A program made the position numbers and the translations under genes. Under the pieces are notes generated by a model, which was not told the origin of the DNA, searched no databases, and was given only the letters and a program-made list of their open reading frames with translations. Source: Actinomycetes bacterium (lineage in GTDB: Bacteria > Actinomycetota > Acidimicrobiia > Acidimicrobiales > Palsa-688). Taken from it: a DNA stretch of 7,698 nt. Location: assembly GCA_021808425.1 (NCBI GenBank), contig JAKBBS010000152.1, positions 1 to 7,698 of the forward strand. The letters are read 5' to 3'. Shown here piece by piece: positions 1 to 5,913 of this stretch. How positions within the stretch are numbered: position 1 is the stretch's first letter; each line of letters begins with the position of its first letter.

Positions 1-932
1 ACGCAGTCCCCGTACCATGACGGTTTGAGGGCGCCTCCTCGGCCGAAGAAATCGATCATCGCTAGATCCGGCATGCGCATTGCGGGAGTCGGCACGCCCA
101 CCTGGACCACCGTTCCCGCGAAGTCCCTTGCGAAGAAGGCCTGCTCGAGCGTCGCCGGGTTTCCGACAGCTTCGATACAGACGTCCGCCCCGAAACCGCC
201 GGTCGCCTGTCGTACAGCGTCCACGGGATCGACCCGGGAGGCGTTGACGGCGTGCGTCGCCCCGAAGCTTCTCGCCCAGTCAAGTTTGCGGTCGTCGACG
301 TCCACGGCGACGATCGTCGCGGCGCCTGCGAGCTTCGCCCCGACTATCGCAGCGTCGCCGACGCCTCCGCAGCCGAACACTGCGACCGAATCACCCCGCG
401 AGACATTCCCCGTGAGCATCGAGGCGCCCAACCCGGCCATCACGCCACAGCCGAGGAGCCCCACGGCTGCAGGGTCCGCCGCCGCAGATACGGGGGTGCA
501 CTGGCCCTCTGCCACCAGGGATTTTTCGACAAAGGCTCCGATCCCTAGCGCTGGGGACAGAGCCGTGCCATCCGTCAGGGTCATCTTCTGCGAAGCGTTG
601 CGCGTGGCGAAACAGTACTGCGGTTTCGCCTTACGGCACGCCCTGCAGCTACCGCACACGGCTCGCCAGTTGAGAACCACGAAATCCCCCGGGGCGACGC
701 TTGTCACCCCGTCGCCGACCACTGAAACCAACCCGGCGGCCTCATGGCCGAGCAGGAACGGGAAGTCGTCGCTGATCCCGCCCTCCCGGTAGTGGAGGTC
801 GGTGTGGCAGACCCCGCACGCCTGCACGTCGACGATGACCTCCCCGGGACCGGGGTCGGGAACCGAGATCGTCTCCAGGCGCACCCGCTCGCCTTTTCCC
901 ATTGACACAACGCCTCGAACCTCGTATGGCAT
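1..932 (-). CDS. mscR: S-(hydroxymethyl)mycothiol dehydrogenase (mycothiol-dependent formaldehyde dehydrogenase), 3' end missing
   Basis: Zinc- and NAD-dependent medium-chain dehydrogenase; the family oxidises the formaldehyde-mycothiol adduct (and can act on S-nitrosomycothiol) in the cytoplasm. The visible 310 residues begin at ATG (complement of 930-932) and run off the left edge; family members are about 360 residues, so roughly 50 C-terminal residues are missing. Catalytic zinc ligands are visible: C42 in GVCHTD, H64-E65 in GHE and C162 in GCGVMAG. The structural zinc lobe has C93, C96, C99 and C107. The Rossmann motif GCGGVG is at 187-192, followed by D211, which favours NAD. Stretches such as [17 protein letters not shown] and [15 protein letters not shown] match, from memory, the mycobacterial MscR/AdhE2 type rather than generic alcohol dehydrogenases. 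No Shine-Dalgarno precedes the ATG, but a -10-like hexamer lies 6 nt upstream, so a leaderless transcript is likely. It is divergent from the DUF169 gene. Confidence 0.92.
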   Translation of the reverse strand, partial: MPYEVRGVVSMGKGERVRLETISVPDPGPGEVIVDVQACGVCHTDLHYREGGISDDFPFLLGHEAAGLVSVVGDGVTSVAPGDFVVLNWRAVCGSCRACRKAKPQYCFATRNASQKMTLTDGTALSPALGIGAFVEKSLVAEGQCTPVSAAADPAAVGLLGCGVMAGLGASMLTGNVSRGDSVAVFGCGGVGDAAIVGAKLAGAATIVAVDVDDRKLDWARSFGATHAVNASRVDPVDAVRQATGGFGADVCIEAVGNPATLEQAFFARDFAGTVVQVGVPTPAMRMPDLAMIDFFGRGGALKPSWYGDC

Positions 933-938
933 GCCCCA

Positions 939-944
939 ATCGTA
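939..944 (-). promoter_or_regulatory. Candidate -10 element for a leaderless mscR transcript
   Basis: Read on the minus strand, the hexamer TACGAT (TANNNT type) ends 6 nt before the A of the mscR ATG. That is the usual distance from a -10 box to the transcription start, so the start codon could itself be +1. Leaderless transcripts of this kind are common in Actinobacteria, and the missing Shine-Dalgarno fits. I see no good -35 hexamer. The call rests on one short motif. Confidence 0.4.
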
Positions 945-968
945 GTCAGCCTGCGACAATCCGCCGGT

Positions 969-1745
969 TTGCAACTCCGGCCGCTGACAGGCAACGATGG
1001 CAGCGTGGACGATGTCGCAACTTCGACGACCCAAGATTGGCGACTACTCGGAGAGGCCTTGGCGAGCACTTTGCACCTGTCAGTGCCGCCAGTCGCAATC
1101 ACATTCTCCAGCGAAGCGCCAGCTGGCGTGGATGCCTTCGCAAAGCCGATGTCAGAGGCGGCCAGTGACGGCCGCAAAGGTCGGGTTCCAGCGGGTTGTG
1201 TTTTTTGGATAGAGGCCGCAAAGTCGACTTTCAGCACAGTCCCCGAGGACCACGGGAACTGTTCGGTCGGTAGGTACACGCACGGCCTCGCGTCCTTTGC
1301 TGACATTGCAGGTAATGACGACGTCAGTACGCTCCTCGAATCAGGATGGGTGGACGAGGCGGCGGTGTCTGCAATCCCTGCCATATCTGAGCGATTCGAG
1401 TCGATCACATACGGACCTCTGCCCACGACATCGGTCGCACCGGACGTGGTCCTGTTGCGGGTCAACGGCCGCCAGATGATGGTGCTCAGCGACGCGGTCC
1501 CGGCGCTTCGCATCGAGGGCAAGCCGCAGTGCCACGTGGTGGCCATCGCCAAGGACAAAGACGACGTTGCGGCGAGTGTCGGCTGTGCGCTCAGTCGCGC
1601 GCGCACGGGTATGAGTCCTGACGAGATGACCGTTGCGATACCGGCAGGTCGGCTGAGTGAAGTGGTCGACGCTGTCAGGCGGGCCGCAGCCATCGACACT
1701 GCGGTCGCCAAGTATGCCGCCGACGACGCCAGGCGATTTGCCTGA
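969..1745 (+). CDS. DUF169-family protein, function unknown
   Basis: A 258-residue soluble protein that I assign to DUF169 (PF02596) from its pattern; the family has no settled function to my knowledge. Visible signatures are [12 protein letters not shown] at about residues 27-44, GCVFW with C77, [14 protein letters not shown] with H95 and C98, KPQCHV with C188, and [17 protein letters not shown] with C206. The family keeps these cysteine/histidine positions, which could bind a metal or cofactor; that part is inference. There is no signal peptide or membrane segment. The start is uncertain: TTG at 969 gives the longest form and GTG at 1005 would remove 12 residues. Neither has a clear Shine-Dalgarno, although a GACAAT hexamer at 955-960 could be a -10 for a nearly leaderless transcript. 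It is divergent from mscR and convergent with the flavin reductase gene, so it appears to be transcribed alone. Confidence 0.8.
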   Translation: MQLRPLTGNDGSVDDVATSTTQDWRLLGEALASTLHLSVPPVAITFSSEAPAGVDAFAKPMSEAASDGRKGRVPAGCVFWIEAAKSTFSTVPEDHGNCSVGRYTHGLASFADIAGNDDVSTLLESGWVDEAAVSAIPAISERFESITYGPLPTTSVAPDVVLLRVNGRQMMVLSDAVPALRIEGKPQCHVVAIAKDKDDVAASVGCALSRARTGMSPDEMTVAIPAGRLSEVVDAVRRAAAIDTAVAKYAADDARRFA

Positions 1746-1769
1746 GCGCGATCGCCGATTCCGGAACGC

Positions 1770-2243
1770 CTAGTCGCCGAGCGTGAAAGCGCCGAAACGG
1801 CTCCGGTAGAAGATCAGCGGTTCGCCTCCTTCGACTCGTTGGTCGACTACAGCGCCGACAACGAGCTCGTGATCGCCGGCGGCATGCACCAACTCCACCC
1901 TGCAGTCCACCCAGGCAACCGATCCGGCGAGAAGGGGCGACGAGGTGACAGGCGACCTTTCCCAGTCCACTCCGGCGAACTTGTCGGCTCCCGTGACGGC
2001 AAAGGTGCGGCACAGGGCTTCCTGGTCCTGTGAGAGGATATTGACACAGAAGGTGCCCGATTTGGCTATCAGCGGCCAGGTGGTCGACGTCTTCGCCGGG
2101 GCGATCGCGACGTAGGGCGGGTCCAGGGACAACGAGAAGAAGCTCTGGCATGTGAACCCGACAGGCGCGCCTTCCCAGAGTGACGTGACGATCGTGACAC
2201 CGCTCGCAAAATGAGAAAGGGTGCCTCTGAGTTCTGCCGTCAT
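1770..2243 (-). CDS. Flavin reductase family protein (FMN-binding, two-component monooxygenase reductase type)
   Basis: A 157-residue single-domain protein of the flavin reductase-like family (PF01613; relatives include HpaC, NtaB and RutF). These enzymes use NAD(P)H to reduce free flavin, which diffuses to a separate monooxygenase. The N-terminal block FASGVTIVTS (12-21), the SFFSLSLDPPYVAIAP block (34-49), the FCVNILSQDQ block (65-74) and the GDH-V-GAV motif (123-132) all match, and the length is normal. It lacks a signal peptide. The ATG at 2243 lies 13 bp after the stop of the alcohol dehydrogenase gene. The Shine-Dalgarno is weak (CTCCGGG), so translational coupling within one operon is likely. 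No monooxygenase component is encoded in the window, so the oxygenase it serves is unknown. Some family members bind FMN tightly and have other roles, so flavin reductase activity is probable but not certain. Confidence 0.92.
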   Translation of the reverse strand: MTAELRGTLSHFASGVTIVTSLWEGAPVGFTCQSFFSLSLDPPYVAIAPAKTSTTWPLIAKSGTFCVNILSQDQEALCRTFAVTGADKFAGVDWERSPVTSSPLLAGSVAWVDCRVELVHAAGDHELVVGAVVDQRVEGGEPLIFYRSRFGAFTLGD

Positions 2244-2256
2244 CCCGGAGCGCCGA

Positions 2257-3312
2257 TCATTGGGCGTTCGGCACTATGACGGCTCTCCCCTCGATCTCTC
2301 CGGCAGCCAGACGCTGATAGGCAATCGGAGCATCCGCCAAAGAAAAGGTGGTGGTGGTGGCTTTGATGATCCCTCGCGCCCCGAGGTCGAGTACTTCTTT
2401 GAGCTCGGGAAGCGAACCCCAGAAAGTGGTCTGCAGCGAAACCTCGTACGGCACGCTGAAAAAGGTCCAATTGAAGGAAGCTCCCGCTATACCCACGACG
2501 GTGACGTCGCCGCGCATGCGGGCTACGGCGATCCCCAAGGCGAGCGTGGCGTCTGACCCTACGAAGTCGACGACAACATCCGCGCCTCTGCCGCCGGTGA
2601 AGGTTCGGATCTCGGAGGCGAGTTCGACCGAAGGCGCCAGGGCAAGGTCGGCACCACCGGCGACGGCAAGCGCAAGGGCTTCTGGCCGGCTGTCGACCGC
2701 CACTATTTTCGCCGGCGTCGTAGCTTTCAGGATTTGAACCCCCAGATGACCGAGACCACCCACACCTATGAGGACCGCCGTGGATCCTTCGGTCAGCTTG
2801 TGGCGTGACCTTCGGATGGCGTGGTAGGGGGTCAGGCCGGCGTCTGTGAGCGGTGCGGCTGCGACGGGATCTAGGCCGTCGGGGAGGGCGACAAGGTGGC
2901 GTTCCGACGGAACGAGCATTAGTTCCGCCATTCCCCCGTCGAGCCCGAGCCCGGCACCGCCGCCCGGCGCCTGGGTTGCGGTCGGGTTCTCGCAGTACGG
3001 CTCGTTGCCCGACCGGCAGGGGTCGCAGCCTCCGCAGCCCCACCCCCCGTGTACTGCTACCGGCTGTCCGATATCGAACGCCTCGACGCCCTCGCCGACA
3101 GCGTGGACCCAGCCGGCATTCTCGTGGCCGAGCGTGAATGGGGGTGCCCACGGTGCCATACCGGGCTCGAAATCATGCATCAGATGCAGATCCGAATGGC
3201 ACGCGCCGGCTGCTCCCACCCGCACCACGACTTCGCCGGGACCTGGCGTCGGTTCGTCCACCTCGACGATGACCGGGTCCGACTTCCAGTCAAGAAGCCT
3301 CAGCGCTCGCAT
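2257..3312 (-). CDS. Zinc-dependent NAD-type alcohol dehydrogenase, ADH-A-like (medium-chain)
   Basis: A complete 351-residue medium-chain dehydrogenase that interconverts alcohols and aldehydes or ketones. The overall pattern, especially PLTDAGLTPYHAI, recalls the secondary-alcohol dehydrogenase ADH-A of Rhodococcus ruber (recalled, not searched). Catalytic zinc ligands are C38 in GACHSD, H63-E64 in LGHE, and D157 in TDAG, an Asp where many relatives have Cys. The structural zinc cysteines are C93, C96, C99 and C107. The nucleotide fold shows GVGGLG at 183-188 and D207, pointing to NAD rather than NADP. The reading frame stays open 306 bp upstream, but the ATG at 3310-3312 is the right start: it is preceded by AAGGGAGG at good spacing and gives the family's N-terminus. 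The gene is followed after 13 bp by the flavin reductase gene, presumably in one transcript. The substrate is not evident. Confidence 0.95.
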   Translation of the reverse strand: MRALRLLDWKSDPVIVEVDEPTPGPGEVVVRVGAAGACHSDLHLMHDFEPGMAPWAPPFTLGHENAGWVHAVGEGVEAFDIGQPVAVHGGWGCGGCDPCRSGNEPYCENPTATQAPGGGAGLGLDGGMAELMLVPSERHLVALPDGLDPVAAAPLTDAGLTPYHAIRRSRHKLTEGSTAVLIGVGGLGHLGVQILKATTPAKIVAVDSRPEALALAVAGGADLALAPSVELASEIRTFTGGRGADVVVDFVGSDATLALGIAVARMRGDVTVVGIAGASFNWTFFSVPYEVSLQTTFWGSLPELKEVLDLGARGIIKATTTTFSLADAPIAYQRLAAGEIEGRAVIVPNAQ

Positions 3313-3345
3313 CCCGACATCCCTCCCTTCGGCTCTGCCGACTCG

Positions 3346-3351
3346 ACTATA
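3346..3351 (-). promoter_or_regulatory. Candidate -10 box for the alcohol dehydrogenase-flavin reductase operon
   Basis: On the minus strand the hexamer TATAGT lies 33 bp before the dehydrogenase ATG. It would place transcription start near 3339 and leave a leader of about 27 nt containing the strong AAGGGAGG ribosome site. No recognisable -35 element is seen at 16-18 bp. The surrounding divergent gap (3313-3412) must also hold the promoter of the plus-strand lipoprotein gene, for which I see no clear element. Confidence 0.4.
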
Positions 3352-3412
3352 GGTCAGGGAAGTCTCTCGGCGCGCCATCGCCAGCTGCAGTGCCGGGGAG
3401 TAACGTTGAGGC

Positions 3413-4273
3413 GTGGCGGCGTTTCTGAGGCTATCGAAGGTCAAACTTGGAGCCGTGGGAATCGTCGCAACGGGCCTGGCCGCTGGCTGTGGATCCTCAG
3501 CCAAGGCCGTCCTGCCCCCTGTCGCGACAACCACGTCGACTCTGCCGACGCCCTCGACAACGGTAACAGTTACGACGACGACGACGACCACCACGGTCCC
3601 CGGCGCCACGACGACCACAACACCACCATCGACTGGGACCCGGACGGTTGTCTACCCACTCGGCATCGACATGCGCGACGGTCCGTCGACGTCGGCAAAA
3701 GTTCTCGGCACCCTCGTGAGGGGCGCAGAGGTCTCCGTCAACTCTTACAACCCTGCCTCCGGTGGGTGGTTGAACGTCAAAGGAGTGTCTGTCACCGGCT
3801 GGATCAGTGCCAATCAGCAGCTGACCGCACCGGGGACGTTCTATCCTTTCGCGTCAGCCAGCGGCAGTTTCTCGACTTTGTATCCCACGACGTGGTCAGC
3901 GACGGCGACGCCGTCGGGCGGTGCGGTCCTTCGAAGCGCCTCGGGGACAGAGACAATCTCGTTTTCGGCCGGTGCGTCAGTTTCGGCCCTTCCACCGCTG
4001 CCGGCGGGAGTCCAGCCGCTCGCCTCCCAGCAGCTTCTGGTCTGCGGCGTCACTGGGCACCTCTTGTCGTATACCCGCGGCTCCACCACGACAACGTCCG
4101 TTGCCCCGCAGGGGCAGGCGGTGACCGAGCCGTACCTTGCCGTCATCAACCTCGCGATCGACAAGACCCATGCGCTCGGCATACAGGCAAACCTGACGAG
4201 TCCTTCTCAGATCTCGACGGTCATCTCAATTGCGAGTTCGGTGACGTTCCCGGCGAAAGTCTGCGGCGCCTGA
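3413..4273 (+). CDS. Predicted lipoprotein with Thr-rich stalk and SH3-like domain
   Basis: A 286-residue exported protein of unknown role. It begins with a lipoprotein signal: basic residues R6, K9 and K11, a hydrophobic core, and LAAGC with the lipidated cysteine at 26. A Thr/Pro-rich linker follows (about 39-76), probably a stalk off the membrane. Residues about 77-135 look like a bacterial SH3 domain: IDMRDGPSTSAKVLGTL, then GGWLNVKG and TGWIS, the usual pattern of short strands ending in GWI. I do not recognise the C-terminal part (about 140-286); its cysteines C211 and C284 could form a disulfide outside the cell. The start is GTG at 3413. A GGGGAG motif lies 12 nt upstream, rather far, and no alternative start keeps the signal peptide. 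It is transcribed alone, divergent from the dehydrogenase and convergent with the GH1 gene. Bacterial SH3 domains often bind peptidoglycan or peptides; for this protein that is inference. Confidence 0.85.
   Translation: MAAFLRLSKVKLGAVGIVATGLAAGCGSSAKAVLPPVATTTSTLPTPSTTVTVTTTTTTTTVPGATTTTTPPSTGTRTVVYPLGIDMRDGPSTSAKVLGTLVRGAEVSVNSYNPASGGWLNVKGVSVTGWISANQQLTAPGTFYPFASASGSFSTLYPTTWSATATPSGGAVLRSASGTETISFSAGASVSALPPLPAGVQPLASQQLLVCGVTGHLLSYTRGSTTTTSVAPQGQAVTEPYLAVINLAIDKTHALGIQANLTSPSQISTVISIASSVTFPAKVCGA
3527..3640 (+). repeat. Low-complexity Thr-codon (ACG/ACC) tract inside the lipoprotein gene
   Basis: This stretch encodes the Thr-rich stalk. It includes five consecutive ACG triplets at 3572-3586 and many ACC and ACA triplets around them. 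On the opposite strand it reads as a run of valines, which explains a spurious valine-rich antisense frame. Such a tract can change length by slippage in whole triplets without breaking the frame. Confidence 0.75.
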
Positions 4274-4311
4274 CCACGGACCCTCGTACGCGGTAGCGCC
4301 CCGGCCTTTTC

Positions 4312-5730
4312 TCAGTTGCCGATGCTTGCGCCGTTGCTATCTATCACGGAGCGGTACCAAGAGAAGCTCGCTTTCGGTATCCTCCGGCCGCTCGGATAGT
4401 CGACCCAGACAAGGCCGAAGCGCCTCGAGTAACCGAACGACCATTCGAAGTTGTCCATGAGGCTCCACGCGAAGTAGCCGCGGACGTCCACGCCTGTGCC
4501 GATGGCGTCGCGCAACGCTTTGAGGTGACTTCGTATGTAGGAGATCCTCGCCCCGTCTTGGATAGCGCCGTCAGGGTCGACATAGTCGTCGCAAGCAGCA
4601 CCGTTCTCTGTGACATAGATCGGCGGGGCCTGATATTCCTCGTGAAGGCGTATCAGTAAGTCGGCAAAGGCCGTCGGGTCTTCCTCCCAACCCATGGCAG
4701 TGCGCTTCAAGTCGGGACGCCTCAGGTGCAAGGCTCGGAGGTCATCGAGGACCGCGTCGCTCTCGATGCGTCCGATGTCGAAGCCAAGCTGCCGGGCTGC
4801 GTCAACGCGCCCCCGGTCGGCTACCACCGTCGAGGTGTAGAAGTTGACGCCCAGGAAGTCGATGGGCGTCGATATGACTTCAGAGTCTCCGCCCAATGCT
4901 ACTTCAAAAGCCCCGAAGGGACCGTAGTGCTCCACCATGTCGGCGGGGTACGAGCCCCGAAGGACAGCGTCGAGATACAGCCTGTTCGACTGGCCGTCGA
5001 CCCGACGCGCCGCGTCGATGTCGTCGGGATGGTCGCTTGCCGCTATCGCCGTGGTGAGGTTGAGGGTGATGCCAACCGGCGCGGAGTCGTTGGCTCGAAG
5101 CGCCGCAACCGCCAGGCCGTGGCCGAGGAGCAGGTGATGGGTGCTTGAAAGCGCCGCGCTCACATCTCTTCTGCCCGGTGCGTGCAAGCCGCGGCCGTAG
5201 CCGAGCCAAGCCGAGCACCACGGCTCGTTGAGCGTGATCCAGCGATCCACCCGCCCCCGCAGCGCCTCGCCCACAACCGATGCGTAGTCGGCGAATCGCA
5301 TCGCAGTGTCTCGGGCAGTCCAGCCCCCGGCGTCCTCCAGCGGCTGGGGAAGGTCCCAGTGGTAGAGGGTCGCCATCGCAGCGATACCCCGCTCGGCGAG
5401 ACCGTCCACGAGCCGGCGGTAAAAGTCCAAGCCAGCTGGATTTGCGGACCCGACACCGTCTGGCTGGACCCTCGGCCACGAAATGGAGAACCTGTACGCG
5501 CGAAGCCCCAGTTGCGCCATGAGGTCCAGATCTTCTTCAAGATGGTCGTAGTGGCTGCAGGCTGTGTCACCGGTGTCGCCATTGCGGACCGCACCAGGCT
5601 TACGGGAGAACACGTCCCAGATCGATACCCCGCGCCCGTCGCGGCGGGCCGCACCTTCGATCTGGTACGCCGCCGTCGCAGCACCCCACATGAAGCCCTC
5701 CGGAAACCCATCGCCGGTCCCAGCAACCAC
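4312..5730 (-). CDS. GH1 family beta-glucosidase
   Basis: A complete 472-residue glycoside hydrolase family 1 enzyme, of normal family length. It hydrolyses beta-linked glucosides (possibly also galactosides or fucosides) by a retaining mechanism. The N-terminal signature FMWGAATAAYQIEG is at 13-26. The acid/base glutamate is E169 in TLNEPW and the nucleophile is E375 in YVTENGA. Glycone-binding residues are in place: Q23, H124, N168, Y298, W422, E429 and W430. No signal peptide is present, so it acts in the cytoplasm on imported disaccharides or glycosides. The start is GTG (complement of 5728-5730), supported by GAGGAGGG a few bases upstream. The gene stands alone on its strand: it converges with the lipoprotein gene, with 38 bp between stops, and diverges from the ABC importer genes. 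No sugar transporter or LacI-type regulator adjoins it in the window. The exact substrate cannot be read from sequence alone. Confidence 0.97.
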   Translation of the reverse strand: MVAGTGDGFPEGFMWGAATAAYQIEGAARRDGRGVSIWDVFSRKPGAVRNGDTGDTACSHYDHLEEDLDLMAQLGLRAYRFSISWPRVQPDGVGSANPAGLDFYRRLVDGLAERGIAAMATLYHWDLPQPLEDAGGWTARDTAMRFADYASVVGEALRGRVDRWITLNEPWCSAWLGYGRGLHAPGRRDVSAALSSTHHLLLGHGLAVAALRANDSAPVGITLNLTTAIAASDHPDDIDAARRVDGQSNRLYLDAVLRGSYPADMVEHYGPFGAFEVALGGDSEVISTPIDFLGVNFYTSTVVADRGRVDAARQLGFDIGRIESDAVLDDLRALHLRRPDLKRTAMGWEEDPTAFADLLIRLHEEYQAPPIYVTENGAACDDYVDPDGAIQDGARISYIRSHLKALRDAIGTGVDVRGYFAWSLMDNFEWSFGYSRRFGLVWVDYPSGRRIPKASFSWYRSVIDSNGASIGN

Positions 5731-5821
5731 GAAGCCCTCCTCGAGAAATGATGCGTAATCACGCGGCAGGCTTCGACACTAGTGCCACCGTGGGTTACGG
5801 CCGAACCGAGCAGGAATCGTG

Positions 5822-5850
5822 TTGACGTCACGTTTTCCGTCTGCAATAGT
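5822..5850 (+). promoter_or_regulatory. Sigma-70-like promoter for the ABC importer operon
   Basis: TTGACG (5822-5827; 5 of 6 to the TTGACA consensus) is followed after exactly 17 bp by AATAGT (5845-5850; 4 of 6 to TATAAT). Transcription would begin near 5857, giving a leader of about 57 nt. The -35 overlaps the 8-bp palindrome TGACGTCA (5823-5830). The same region read for the minus strand shows no comparably good promoter for the GH1 gene. Confidence 0.55.
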
Positions 5851-5858
5851 TGGGCATC

Positions 5859-5870
5859 ACTTTTAAAAGT
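5859..5870. promoter_or_regulatory. Perfect 12-bp palindrome, candidate operator
   Basis: ACTTTTAAAAGT is a perfect inverted repeat in a GC-rich genome and sits just downstream of the predicted transcription start of the importer operon. A protein bound there would block transcription, so a repressor site is the simplest reading. An A+T-rich palindrome this short could also arise by chance or merely help open the DNA. Confidence 0.4.
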
Positions 5871-5900
5871 ATGTTTCATTTCTCGAAAGTCAGCTACTTG

Positions 5901-5908
5901 GGGAGGGA
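5901..5908 (+). promoter_or_regulatory. Ribosome binding site of the substrate-binding protein gene
   Basis: GGGAGGGA lies 5 nt before the ATG at 5914. It is the strongest plus-strand Shine-Dalgarno in the window and fixes this start codon. Confidence 0.75.
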
Positions 5909-5913
5909 CGTAA

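Larger units (their letters stand above)
5741..5886. repeat. 11-bp exact inverted repeat with arms near both divergent starts
   Basis: The left arm TCGAGAAATGA (5741-5751) and right arm TCATTTCTCGA (5876-5886) are exact reverse complements. The left arm ends 10 bp before the GH1 start codon and abuts its ribosome site. The right arm is 27 bp before the substrate-binding protein ATG. The right arm overlaps TTTCTCGAAA (5879-5888), itself a TTTC-GAAA dyad. Placement suggests paired sites for one regulator, but no regulator gene is in view. Confidence 0.4.

Noticed and set aside
704..1711. A 335-codon open frame on the minus strand opposite the DUF169 gene and the start of mscR
   Set aside because: It overlaps two genes with clear family signatures, its translation is low-complexity Ser/Thr/Ala with no recognisable motif, and no ribosome site precedes it. 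Long antisense frames are common in GC-rich DNA.
1732..1756. Possible terminator hairpin GGCGAT/ATCGCC between the convergent DUF169 and flavin reductase genes
   Set aside because: The stem is only 6 bp with a 13-nt loop and no T tract on either side. Nearby 8-bp palindromes GCGATCGC and TTCCGGAA are not hairpins of terminator type.
1..3312. The two zinc dehydrogenases as a recent tandem duplication
   Set aside because: They differ in subfamily (Cys versus Asp as catalytic zinc ligand, different lobe and C-terminal motifs) and are separated by unrelated genes, so they are distant family members.
3313..3618. Upstream extension of the alcohol dehydrogenase frame by 102 codons
   Set aside because: The extension reads polyvaline opposite the Thr stalk of the lipoprotein gene, and the family N-terminus begins at 3312 behind a good ribosome site.
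3049..4296. A 415-codon plus-strand open frame running over the dehydrogenase start and the lipoprotein gene
   Set aside because: It is antisense to conserved zinc-binding sequence and out of frame with the lipoprotein; the product is Arg/His/Asp-rich with no domain pattern.
4265..4308. Possible terminator between the convergent lipoprotein and GH1 genes (GGCGC/GCGCC followed by CCTTTT)
   Set aside because: Only a 5-bp stem with a 26-nt loop, and the T run is short and offset; not convincing as an intrinsic terminator.
5777..5784. Palindrome CACTAGTG in the divergent region
   Set aside because: Eight bases only, with no extension of the arms and no clear promoter around it; likely chance.
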